A DNA stretch of 64,000 nucleotides. Source: Enterovibrio norvegicus FF-33 (GTDB lineage: Bacteria > Pseudomonadota > Gammaproteobacteria > Enterobacterales > Vibrionaceae). Below are positions 1 to 7,200 of the stretch, piece by piece. The DNA lies in contig NZ_AJYD02000038.1 of assembly GCF_000286835.2 (NCBI RefSeq), forward strand, positions 2,898,284 to 2,962,283, written 5' to 3'. The position numbers and the translations under genes are program-made. Under the pieces are notes generated by a model. That model was not told the DNA's origin and made no database searches. It worked only from the letters and a program-made list of their open reading frames with translations. How positions within the stretch are numbered: position 1 is the stretch's first letter; the number at the start of each line of letters is the position of its first letter.

Positions 1-1
1 C

Positions 2-418
2 ATTTTAATTGACGAGATTGACGCACACCTTCATGTATCATTACAGAAAAAAATTCTAGCTTTCCTTAAAAACGCATTCCCGAAAGTGCAGTTTATTGTG
101 ACTACACATTCACCGTTTGTAGTTTCATCTGTAGATGATGCCGTAATTTACGACCTATCAAAACTAGAGCAAGTCGAAGATCTATCTATGTATTCTTATG
201 AATCTGTTTTAGAAGGCTTGTTTGGCGTACTTCCAATTTCTAACTTACTTCAACAAAACATCGAAGCACTAGCTAAGTTGTTAGAAAAAAATCCTATTAA
301 CCTTGATGACGTTCAATCACTTTTAGATAAGCTCCCGCAAGATGAAGATTCACTGGATTCTGAATCACTCTACTTTGTTAATTCAGCAAAACTAGCTATC
401 AACAAAGCAAAGAGGTAG
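2..418 (+). CDS. Septu-like (PtuA-type) AAA/ABC ATPase, C-terminal part only
   Basis: The reading frame is open from the first bases of the window, so the N-terminal part, including Walker A, lies to the left. The visible 138 residues begin with a Walker B strand (ILIDEIDAH, residues 1-9) and have an H-loop TTHSP at 34-38, the hallmarks of OLD/PtuA-type ATPases. The stop lies 4 nt before an HNH endonuclease gene, and that ATPase-HNH order is the Septu (PtuAB) arrangement. By analogy it would be the sensor/ATPase of an anti-phage nuclease complex. A retron-associated ATPase-HNH pair is the alternative, which the missing upstream sequence would settle. Confidence 0.75.
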   Translation: MLIDEIDAHLHVSLQKKILAFLKNAFPKVQFIVTTHSPFVVSSVDDAVIYDLSKLEQVEDLSMYSYESVLEGLFGVLPISNLLQQNIEALAKLLEKNPINLDDVQSLLDKLPQDEDSLDSESLYFVNSAKLAINKAKR

Positions 419-422
419 TAGT

Positions 423-1091
423 ATGTTCAATGTGGTAAAAAATGTACCAACTCCTGCTTCGCTAGCTGGTAAACGAAAGTACGACTCAGAAGATGTATGG
501 AATGCGCTAAACATAGTATTCCACAAAAAATGCTATATCTGTGAAACTTGTGAGCCTCAAGACATAAATGTTGAACACTTCATACCACATGAGGGTGACG
601 AAGATTTAAAGTTCGATTGGAATAACTTGTACTTCTCATGTGGGCGTTGTAACAACATAAAGCTTGCTAAATATGATGAGCTACTCGACTGCTGTGATCC
701 AGGCACTGATGTTGTTCGCGCTGTTAAACATTTACCACCATCGACTCCATACGCAAAACGGCTTCAAATTGAAGCTCAACATGATGATGATAAAACTAAT
801 TTAACAGCTGAACTCTTGGACAAAGTTTTTAACAGTGAACACACACCTAACAAAGCGGTTTCAGCTTCGTTCCTAAGAAGGAGAGTGTTTGATCAATACA
901 ACCTGCTCTTAAAACAATTAAGCAATTACTATGACCCTGTTGCTTTGCCAGAAGAAAAAGCTAGTGCTGTTGAGCGCATAAAGCTACTTCTCAAAGCTAC
1001 TTCACCATACAGTGCATTTATAAGTTGGTGCATCATGGAAGATGAGGAATTAGGACCTGTATTGCATGACTTTATTGGTATGGCTGAGTAG
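423..1091 (+). CDS. HNH endonuclease, Septu PtuB-like
   Basis: This 222-residue protein has a zinc-bound HNH core: C37-x2-C40, then E51-H52, N67/N68, and C73-x2-C76 followed by N77. Its ATG follows a GAGGT ribosome-binding site that overlaps the end of the ATPase gene, so the two are translationally coupled. In Septu systems the HNH partner (PtuB) is the effector that cuts nucleic acid once the ATPase is activated. The remaining C-terminal half is helical with no motif I recognise. The nuclease family is clear; the Septu assignment rests on the neighbour and on length. Confidence 0.72.
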   Translation: MFNVVKNVPTPASLAGKRKYDSEDVWNALNIVFHKKCYICETCEPQDINVEHFIPHEGDEDLKFDWNNLYFSCGRCNNIKLAKYDELLDCCDPGTDVVRAVKHLPPSTPYAKRLQIEAQHDDDKTNLTAELLDKVFNSEHTPNKAVSASFLRRRVFDQYNLLLKQLSNYYDPVALPEEKASAVERIKLLLKATSPYSAFISWCIMEDEELGPVLHDFIGMAE

Positions 1092-1436
1092 TATTTTCAT
1101 ACATAGTACTATTAGAAAAGGTAAGGAAAATAGCTACCCTAAGTTACTTTGCCAACCTTGTTATAACTTGTTTTGGGGCATAAACGTGCCAGAACCGATC
1201 GGTTTATCACGGGTTTGGACATAAACGTGCCAGAACAGATCTGCCGGACACGCTTATGGACATTTATGAGTTAGGAATTGCGTTTCCGACAGCACAGTTC
1301 GGATAAATTCAGGTAGGGGAAAACGGAGTAGACGACTTTGTTGTTCGAGAGCATTGGCTGCTAATGCAGCCAAAAGAATGCTATTGCCTATTGACCGGAG
1401 AAGGGCTCATATGTGTTAAGTACCTTTACTACAATG
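1092..1436. other. Gene-free stretch between the Septu-like pair and the cassette genes
   Basis: No credible coding sequence is seen. It holds the repeat group at 1180-1258, a perfect 8-bp-stem hairpin (TTGGCTGC TAAT GCAGCCAA) at about 1358-1377, and at 1415-1421 a lone sequence (ACTTAAC on the minus strand). That sequence sits 15 nt past the stop of the next gene, where the first core site of an attC would be expected; the rest of such a site is missing. Confidence 0.45.
1180..1258. repeat. Two 21-bp direct repeats plus an inverted partial copy; possible transposon-end remnant
   Basis: The sequences at 1180-1200 and 1221-1241 agree at 20 of 21 positions (ATAAACGTGCCAGAAC, one variable base, GATC). 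They start 41 bp apart. A shorter inverted relative (CATAAGCGTG on the minus strand) lies at 1249-1258. Multiple spaced copies in a gene-free stretch resemble transposase-binding sites at the ends of Tn7/Tni-like elements, but no transposase is visible, so this is a suggestion only. Confidence 0.4.
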
Positions 1437-2060
1437 TTAAATAGTTGGCACTGACGGCATTGATTGAAAGCGAATAGCTCCCATTGCCCATTTGTTACCC
1501 GAAATTGCATACTGATGTAAATTTTCCGGTGAAGAAATTATGAAGCCTGAGATTTTCTTCTTTGCTGCTTTCGATGAATACCTTTTTTGGCACATATCTA
1601 CAAAGCTACTGATATGCTCGGCTATGTCATCTGGAAACCTAAACTCTACATTTTCGTCGTAACGAATTTGGTCTCTATATTGTAGACTCTTTGGCAATGA
1701 ACCTTTTCGCTCCCAAGCAATCATTGGCATTGGGACTCTTGGTACTTTCGAGCTTTTAGGTAGATAAGAAACATTTGGATCCAGTAACACATCGTTGACT
1801 TCCACCCAATAATGACTTGGTTGATCACGATTGGAACCAGCAAAGCCCTCTAAGGAAGCTTGACGCCCATCGATTGACATTGTGAATGCGCCAACATTAC
1901 CCCCAACAATAATGGAACTAACACCTTCTTTTTTCAGTATCGAATATATTGCGCAAGCCGTATAAAGACACCGAGAATCATAATCTGTTGGAAACGTTTT
2001 TTTCAAACACCAATCTATTGTTGCGAACAAATCGTCTACTTTTACTCGACCAAGTCTCAA
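1437..2060 (-). CDS. Transglutaminase/papain-fold-like hypothetical protein, probable integron cassette gene
   Basis: The 207-residue protein shows a plausible Cys-His-Asp triad in the transglutaminase-like order. C31 begins a helix with G46 fifteen residues later, H83 lies in HYWVEV, and D94 in LLDPN. Bacterial proteins of this fold act as proteases, amidases or acyl-transfer enzymes, but I do not recognise a named family. The start codon is 48 nt beyond the end of an attC site (2108-2213) in the same orientation, the usual placement of a cassette gene. The far end lacks a complete attC. Two cysteines (C31, C36) leave the nucleophile slightly uncertain. Confidence 0.55.
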   Translation of the reverse strand: MRLGRVKVDDLFATIDWCLKKTFPTDYDSRCLYTACAIYSILKKEGVSSIIVGGNVGAFTMSIDGRQASLEGFAGSNRDQPSHYWVEVNDVLLDPNVSYLPKSSKVPRVPMPMIAWERKGSLPKSLQYRDQIRYDENVEFRFPDDIAEHISSFVDMCQKRYSSKAAKKKISGFIISSPENLHQYAISGNKWAMGAIRFQSMPSVPTI

Positions 2061-2107
2061 TCACATTCTCCTTTTACTATTTGATGGTTCGATAAACTCA
2101 CCTAGGC

Positions 2108-2213
2108 ACTTAACGCCCGCCTTAACTGCCGGAAGCTACTGGCGTTTTTTTTCCGGGGTTTTGGCAAAAAAGGTGACAGTGGCCGGAGGTCAGATTGCAG
2201 GCGCTTGTTAACT
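2108..2213 (-). other. attC recombination site of the PIN-domain cassette
   Basis: Read on the minus strand, a 106-bp imperfect palindrome begins with core AGTTAAC (2207-2213) and ends with GTTAAGT (2108-2114). Inner arms are of the AAGCGCC / GGCGGGC type seen in Vibrio chromosomal integron repeats. It starts 4 bp after the stop codon of the PIN gene, as attC sites do. An integron integrase would recombine at the GTTAAGT core. No integrase gene is in the window. Confidence 0.72.
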
Positions 2214-2217
2214 TTTT

Positions 2218-3225
2218 CTACGTATCAAGCATATCCCAATCATCACCTAGGACCCAGCGAAGTGCAGATAGCTTGCCATTTAACATTCCCCATTCGAAAT
2301 CATCCCAAGGGCCTGTATCATCATATTTTTCGGTTACTCGTTGCGCAGACTTTATCGCTCCAGCCCAGATGCTTTCATATATCACATCATTACCATATCT
2401 TTCCGTACCATCTGGAGCAATCTCGATATTCCCATTTTCAATATGGTACGCACGATTACAATGTCGGTTAAACCAAATTTTATCTACAAACTCATCCATT
2501 GCATTGAGAATTTCACTTAGGCCACGAGTTTCCTCTGTGAAGTCATACTCAAACTGAACTTCATCTAGAAATTCATCATCAATTAGAGAAATTGCAGACG
2601 CAACGTTATTGCAGTAATGCACATTATCCTTTTGAAATATTTCCGATAAATCTTCATGCGGTTGGCGATGATCTTTTGAAGAAAAATCATTGTGATTATG
2701 AGTTATAAAAACAAATACATTCTCTTCTGAATCGTTGTCAGAAATATACTCAGAGAAAAGCTCTATGATTATAGCGTCTGCTACAGAGTTCTTACTTATA
2801 TGAAAAGGGGCTTTTTTATCTAAGGCTCTCTGGACTGATGAAAGTTTAGCAGTATCTGAAACAGGATAATTTACCGACTCTTTGATTAATTTTTCAACTC
2901 TAGCAATCGTTCCGTAATTAGCCTCTGACAAAAGTGGTAAGCGTGTATTCACATCATTTAATATTTCAATGGCCTTATCTTTGTCATCTCCACCGAACTC
3001 ATTAATTACACTCTTTACTTGCTTAAACTCTTGAGAAAGGCGTTTTCTAGTCTTATCCGCCACATCATCTTTATTTCGTTCATATTCATCAATGACTAAG
3101 CTTGGGATAACTAAAGTGACTTGACCACAATTTACTAAACTTTCCAAAGCCGCAACAATCGGCAAGTCATTTTTTCTTGTCGATATATCAAGTAATACAC
3201 AAGTATCAAGCATTAGGTAATGCAT
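2218..3225 (-). CDS. PIN-domain protein of the DUF4935 type, integron cassette gene
   Basis: The first 180 residues form a PIN-like RNase fold with its acidic residues in order: D7 (MLDTCVLL), E47 (VIDEYERN), D150 (VADAIIIEL) and D180 (HNHNDF). These would bind the metal ions used to cut RNA. The C-terminal 150 residues are unassigned. At 335 residues it matches DUF4935 proteins rather than short VapC toxins, and no antitoxin-like partner is next to it. It is bracketed by attC sites at 2108-2213 and 3267-3366, so it is a complete gene cassette. Such proteins are suspected abortive-infection effectors; that role is inference. Confidence 0.7.
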   Translation of the reverse strand: MHYLMLDTCVLLDISTRKNDLPIVAALESLVNCGQVTLVIPSLVIDEYERNKDDVADKTRKRLSQEFKQVKSVINEFGGDDKDKAIEILNDVNTRLPLLSEANYGTIARVEKLIKESVNYPVSDTAKLSSVQRALDKKAPFHISKNSVADAIIIELFSEYISDNDSEENVFVFITHNHNDFSSKDHRQPHEDLSEIFQKDNVHYCNNVASAISLIDDEFLDEVQFEYDFTEETRGLSEILNAMDEFVDKIWFNRHCNRAYHIENGNIEIAPDGTERYGNDVIYESIWAGAIKSAQRVTEKYDDTGPWDDFEWGMLNGKLSALRWVLGDDWDMLDT

Positions 3226-3266
3226 TTATTCTTCCTAAATAGAGCAGAGTTGAAAAGATGCGTCAA

Positions 3267-3366
3267 AGTTAACGCCGCACTAAGCGGACTAAAATAGTGG
3301 TTTATAATGTGTAGCGAATCAAAACTTAAGCCACTGTTTTAGTTGCGTTTAAGTGCCTTGTTAGCT
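3267..3366 (-). other. attC recombination site of the DUF2971 cassette
   Basis: On the minus strand this 100-bp imperfect palindrome runs from core AGCTAAC (3360-3366) to core GTTAACT (3267-3273). The long arms CACTTAAACGCAACTAAAACAGTGG-like and their near-exact complement (AACTAAAACAGTGG against CCACTATTTTAGT) fold around an unpaired centre. The first core lies inside the last codons of the DUF2971 gene, which is common for cassettes. The next cassette gene starts 42 bp on. Confidence 0.75.
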
Positions 3367-4145
3367 GCTTCTACCAGATCGATACTTTGTAGTGTCCAGC
3401 TATCTTTACTCAAACCACAACCGAACAATTTACTTTCTGGTTGATGCTCTTCTACTATACCTATTAATTCAAGAGCTTTATCTAGCCCCATATATTCAGA
3501 TCTTGCACCAACGTATACCTCTTTGATAGTTCCTGGCTTCAAACTCAAAAGGTATAAAGGTCTGTTTTGGATTTCAATTACTGAAAAGTCACCACTTTTA
3601 TTTGAGCTTTCTTCGTCTAATCCTTTTAGGCATTTTGCAACTCTCACTTCTTCCTCATATGCCCAACAAGCTGGCTTATAAAGAAATAAACGTTGTAGTT
3701 GTTCTAGTTGACCATACGGGAAGTGGAATGTACCTCCAACTTCAATCGCTTCTTTTGGAGTGCTTATAAAATTATTTACAGGCCTTTTATCTGTATAGAT
3801 TACATTTCCAAATTGAACAGGAATAAGATTTGATCTTTCACATGAAAATTCAGAACAAGTTACATCAAAGCCAATAACCATACCTTTATGCTCCTTGCCA
3901 TAATGAGCCCACATCAAAGGATTCAAAGGTTGTCTTGTCAAAGAAAGTATCCCTGTACTATTTTTCCATGCTTCTTTCTTTATATTGTTTCGGATTTTTT
4001 GAATTGGATCTTTTAACTCTTCTGGTGGATAAGAAGCTTCACTCTCAAATGGGTCATTAAAAAACTGAGGTTGAGTAAAACCTATAGAGTTATTCTCTAT
4101 AATTTTAATCCCTGCTTCAAATGACACGTATTTATACAGAATCAA
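3339..4145 (-). CDS. DUF2971 protein, integron cassette gene
   Basis: This 268-residue protein opens with LYKYVSFEAG, then FNDPFES near residue 31 and a central MWAHYGKEHKGMVIGFDV segment, together the signature of DUF2971. The family's biochemical role is unknown; members are frequent in integrons, prophages and defence islands. The gene is enclosed by an attC at its 3' end and an attC core (GTTAGCT, 4163-4169) 18 bp upstream of its ATG, so it was most likely acquired as a cassette. It is probably read from outside, as cassettes usually lack promoters. Confidence 0.75.
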   Translation of the reverse strand: MILYKYVSFEAGIKIIENNSIGFTQPQFFNDPFESEASYPPEELKDPIQKIRNNIKKEAWKNSTGILSLTRQPLNPLMWAHYGKEHKGMVIGFDVTCSEFSCERSNLIPVQFGNVIYTDKRPVNNFISTPKEAIEVGGTFHFPYGQLEQLQRLFLYKPACWAYEEEVRVAKCLKGLDEESSNKSGDFSVIEIQNRPLYLLSLKPGTIKEVYVGARSEYMGLDKALELIGIVEEHQPESKLFGCGLSKDSWTLQSIDLVEAANKALKRN

Positions 4146-4162
4146 TGTGCATACTCCTTAGC

Positions 4163-4241
4163 AGCTAACAACTTATTAGCGGGCAACTTGCCCGTTTAGT
4201 ACAAAAAACGGGCCGCCCGATTAGTCCGCGTACAGTTATCC
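4163..4241 (-). other. Probable short attC site, end of a lost upstream cassette
   Basis: On the minus strand a 79-bp palindromic block runs from GGATAAC (4235-4241) to the core GTTAGCT (4163-4169). The inner arms are rich in CGGGC/GCCCG (about 4174-4222). Size, symmetry and position just before a cassette gene fit a short attC, but the first core matches its partner at only 5 of 7 positions. The gene that preceded it seems to have been deleted. Confidence 0.5.
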
Positions 4242-4446
4242 AAACTTACCATATATCTCCATAAAATCAGTAGATTAACTTTTTGGGTTGCGACCTGAAT
4301 GGGAAAATTCGGGCGTCGCGTACTAAGAACGAGCACATTTTTACTATGTCCAATGACGTGTGCTTTTATCAGGGGAATGCATAAGAAAAATTTGGCCGCA
4401 GAGAGATAATTCAAGAGCTCAGATGCTCGAAGTATCAACTCACTTT

Positions 4447-4488
4447 GGGGCAGAACCGTGTCAGTTTTCTAGTTCTGACACAGTCCCC
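4447..4488. repeat. Inverted repeat downstream of the helicase gene
   Basis: GTGTCAG (4458-4464) and CTGACAC (4475-4481) form a 7-bp stem around TTTTCTAGTT. An outer GGGG (4447-4450) can pair with CCCC (4485-4488). There is no T-tract typical of a terminator on either side, so it may be a decayed insertion-sequence end or another folded site. The stretch 4242-4524 otherwise shows no credible gene. Confidence 0.4.
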
Positions 4489-4524
4489 CATTGTCCATAG
4501 GCTTAGTTGTAACAATAGGTGCAA

Positions 4525-5916
4525 CTAACTCACGTAGCGAAACGCTTCAATGACTCGTTCTTTGAATTGATTGAGCTGAATATCGATGCAAACGCTATTT
4601 GTGCTGTTTTTTGATTTTTGAACGCTCGGTGTAGCGTTCCAATCGATATTCACTGGGTCGTTAACATTGTCCGCGGACGTCACTGATATGAGGGGAGCAG
4701 TCTTTAAACTTGAACCGTAAATCGTATCATTTGTGTGGTGATTGAATTTTACATAGAAGCAGCTTTCAGGAATGTCTCTTTCGATTTCTTCCGAGAACTC
4801 CAACAGAGAAGGTTCTGCGAATGTATACAGCCACGCTTCTTGATTAGGAGCACTTGTTGTTCGAAGTATTCGCCCTAAGACTTGGCGGAAATGTAGCTCG
4901 GTTTTAACGTTACTGAGGTGACAACACACCTGAAGTCGCGGGATATCGGTTCCTTCACTGACCATTCCGACGCTGACAATCCATTCCAAGTCGTTTGTTC
5001 TGAACTCATCGATAAGTAACTGAGAGTTATCATGTCTATAAGTGACAAGTACAGTGGTTTGCCGATATGAATTCACAAGCAGCTCTTGTATATGCTTTGC
5101 ATGACCTACGGAGGCAGCAACGATCAATCCGCCAGCGTTAGGATTATGTCGGCGAATCGACGCCAACTTCTTTACCGCGAGCTTCAAAACGTTATCTAGA
5201 GCAATTTCATGATAAAGAACGTTTCGGTATTTTATCTTTCCGCGAGTGAACAAAGCGCTCAAGGAATCAAAAGTCTGTGTGGGTTCGTTTCCCTTTGTCA
5301 AGACCAAGTTTTGACCGTCGATAAGAGTGATCGTTGGACGGCGGCAAACTTTGTCTAACACGGCTTCATGCAAAGAATATTGATAGTCACATGTGATCTT
5401 TCCTTCAGCATCAGAGTATGAAGCGAGAGCAACGGGCGTTGAGTCTGATCGCCAAGGCGTGCCTGTCAATGCAAGCGTATAGGCAGATGCGCTCTCTATT
5501 CTGAATAGGATCTCATGGCCCCAAGAGTTGGTGTTGAATTCATTATCGCCAGCACAATGGTGAATCTCATCGAAAACGCATAAGACACGATACTTGGCCA
5601 ATGTTGACCAAAATTGGTCACCCAAATGCCTCAATGACTGATAAGTTATTGAAAAGCCTCTTGAACCAATCTTCCCATTGAACGGGCACGAAAGCATACT
5701 GGAGAACGTATCTTGAATGCTTGCTGAAACTGACTTTGAAGGGGAGATACAGACAATGAAATCGACCATATTTTCATCGACAAGTTTTTTGGCCAAATGC
5801 GCAGCCATTAGCGTTTTTCCTGCACCAGGTGTTGCTTGTACTAAAAAATGACGCTGGTTTGTTCGATATTTGGTCATTGCTTTGGTGATACAGGTATGTT
5901 GCCAAGATCTCAGCAT
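4525..5916 (-). CDS. Superfamily 2 DEAD/DEAH-type helicase, candidate defence protein
   Basis: The 463-residue protein carries the full SF2 set: Walker A ATPGAGKT (28-35), DEIHHC near 116, LTGTPWRS near 151, and motif VI QVLGRILRTT near 348. It resembles the motor of type I/III restriction R subunits, but no nuclease domain is attached and no methylase is next to it. Its start overlaps the preceding winged-helix gene by 7 nt, so the two form a translationally coupled pair. With the C-protein-like regulator at 6550 this looks like a compact regulated defence module. I do not recognise it as a named system. Confidence 0.72.
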   Translation of the reverse strand: MLRSWQHTCITKAMTKYRTNQRHFLVQATPGAGKTLMAAHLAKKLVDENMVDFIVCISPSKSVSASIQDTFSSMLSCPFNGKIGSRGFSITYQSLRHLGDQFWSTLAKYRVLCVFDEIHHCAGDNEFNTNSWGHEILFRIESASAYTLALTGTPWRSDSTPVALASYSDAEGKITCDYQYSLHEAVLDKVCRRPTITLIDGQNLVLTKGNEPTQTFDSLSALFTRGKIKYRNVLYHEIALDNVLKLAVKKLASIRRHNPNAGGLIVAASVGHAKHIQELLVNSYRQTTVLVTYRHDNSQLLIDEFRTNDLEWIVSVGMVSEGTDIPRLQVCCHLSNVKTELHFRQVLGRILRTTSAPNQEAWLYTFAEPSLLEFSEEIERDIPESCFYVKFNHHTNDTIYGSSLKTAPLISVTSADNVNDPVNIDWNATPSVQKSKNSTNSVCIDIQLNQFKERVIEAFRYVS

Positions 5917-6458
5917 GGTGCAGGCCTACTTTGTTTAGTAAGTTCGATCGCTTTTGACCAAACATTCAGCTTTGCTAAATGCGACGCTGCTTTTTGAGTG
6001 GCGGTTGAATAATATGGACCAAGTAAGCTGTTTAATTCTCCAGAGCGCCCCATCAACGTCTTGTATTCCTTGATCTCAGCAAGCGCCAGTGTGAGTTCAG
6101 ACTCGATGTCTCTCTTTTCTTGCTCCAACTCAAGGAGGATTGATATGTCTCTTTGATGTGATTCAGTATCTGTTTCTTCTGCTCGTCGTCGTATATCTGT
6201 CAGTCGAAAGTTGGCACTATCGAATAGCTCTGATTTTATAAAGTACTTACTTCTCCCGTTACCACTGCTTGTAAGAAGCCCTTTACCTTCTAGCTTGTTT
6301 AGCTGCCTAGCGACAAATAGGCGCGTCGATTGCTTGGTTCCGAATTTGTTGGATGTTGATTGAATGTGATCTCTTATATCAATCACTTTGAACTGGTGAA
6401 ACATGTTGGATGAAAGTGCGTCGTAGATAGCACTGTCGATTCGAATTTTGTTAGTCAC
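5910..6458 (-). CDS. Winged-helix and coiled-coil protein paired with the helicase
   Basis: Residues 1-80 read as a winged-helix DNA-binding region (VARQLNKLEGKGLLTSSGNGRSKYFI). About 95-135 is charged and heptad-like (ILLELEQEKRDIESELTLALAEIKEY), and the last 45 residues are helical. It is the first gene of the leftward helicase pair and ends within the helicase start. It could load or target the helicase on particular DNA, or repress the pair; both are inference. Its promoter region contains the 14-bp palindrome at 6483-6496. Confidence 0.6.
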   Translation of the reverse strand: MTNKIRIDSAIYDALSSNMFHQFKVIDIRDHIQSTSNKFGTKQSTRLFVARQLNKLEGKGLLTSSGNGRSKYFIKSELFDSANFRLTDIRRRAEETDTESHQRDISILLELEQEKRDIESELTLALAEIKEYKTLMGRSGELNSLLGPYYSTATQKAASHLAKLNVWSKAIELTKQSRPAPC

Positions 6459-6482
6459 TGCGGTACTACCTTTAAAATTTTG

Positions 6483-6496
6483 CGGATTATAATCCG
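6483..6496. promoter_or_regulatory. Perfect 14-bp palindrome, candidate operator
   Basis: CGGATTATAATCCG lies between the divergent winged-helix gene (starts at 6458) and the XRE regulator (starts at 6550). A perfect palindrome there is a natural binding site for the dimeric C-protein-like regulator. Binding itself is inferred. Confidence 0.45.
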
Positions 6497-6522
6497 TGGT
6501 AATATTTGCATCAAGAACGGAT

Positions 6523-6559
6523 AGTCTTTCATTTTGTGAGCCGTTTTAAATGAAAGACT
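6523..6559 (+). promoter_or_regulatory. 12-bp inverted repeat enclosing the regulator's start codon
   Basis: AGTCTTTCATTT (6523-6534) is the exact complement of AAATGAAAGACT (6548-6559). The second arm contains the ATG of the XRE regulator. In RNA this makes a 12-bp stem with a 13-nt loop that would bury the start codon and expose GUGAG in the loop. It may throttle translation, or be a DNA operator overlapping the start. Confidence 0.5.
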
Positions 6560-6756
6560 TAGCAAAGCGTTTCGGCATCAGATTGAAGAACGTGCGGCGG
6601 GATAAAGGCATTTCTCAAGATAAGCTCGCTTTACTCGCAGACATTGACAGAAGTTATGTGGGCAGAATTGAGAGAGGTGAAGTAAACATCACACTCGAAA
6701 AGGCTTACCAAATTTCGGCCGTGCTAGAGTGTGATGTAAGGGACCTGCTTCCTTGA
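6550..6756 (+). CDS. XRE-family regulator resembling restriction-modification C proteins
   Basis: A 68-residue protein made almost wholly of one Cro/C1-type helix-turn-helix: RLKNVRRDKGISQDKLALLADIDRSYVGRIERG, then a short dimerisation end (YQISAVLECDVRDLLP). Length and sequence style are those of controller (C) proteins, which delay expression of toxic restriction genes after entry into a new host. It diverges from the winged-helix/helicase pair with two symmetrical DNA elements between them. It would therefore be expected to time expression of that pair and its own gene. No methylase or classic restriction enzyme is visible beside it. Confidence 0.7.
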   Translation: MKDLAKRFGIRLKNVRRDKGISQDKLALLADIDRSYVGRIERGEVNITLEKAYQISAVLECDVRDLLP

Positions 6757-7200
6757 ATTATCTGCTTGTTCAGCAGTGATTTGATCTTGAACGCGTGTAA
6801 AAGTGGTTCGTTTTTTATCAGCTACTATGCAGCAGTGATGAGGCTTATAATCCTCATTGGAAGTTAAAACAAACAGGCTAAAGGCTGTTTGTGATGTTAC
6901 AGTCCGTGATTTGAGCTTTGTCTTAGTTTGTATCGGCCTATGCGACCGTGAACAAGCAGAAATTGGATGTGTTGATACAACCATCTGTTGATATTTACGT
7001 AAAACTGCAATCTACGAAGTTTTTCCCAGAAAGAAAGTTTCAGACACTTTTGGGGAGCAATAATGCCACCCCAGAACGGCATAACACGAGTATGGACAAT
7101 TTCTTGTTAGAGCCAAAACCTAGCTTTGGCTCTTCAGATTAGCTTGTTTAACAAATATGAGTCTGTCCATCCTCACTGAGGAAGAGGTAGTACGTTGTTT
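6757..7200. other. Gene-free stretch between two defence modules
   Basis: Only short overlapping frames without ribosome-binding sites are present. A strong hairpin, AGAGCCAAA paired with TTTGGCTCT, lies at about 7109-7133, beyond the end of the ABC-3C operon. It lacks a clear T-tract, so terminator function is uncertain. Confidence 0.4.

Noticed and set aside
4196-4438. 80-residue leftward frame before the DUF2971 cassette
   Set aside because: It runs into the probable attC, has no clear start signal and no recognisable domain; cassette genes normally end before the attC.
6724-7142. Several short frames on both strands
   Set aside because: They overlap each other, lack ribosome-binding sites and have no family signal.
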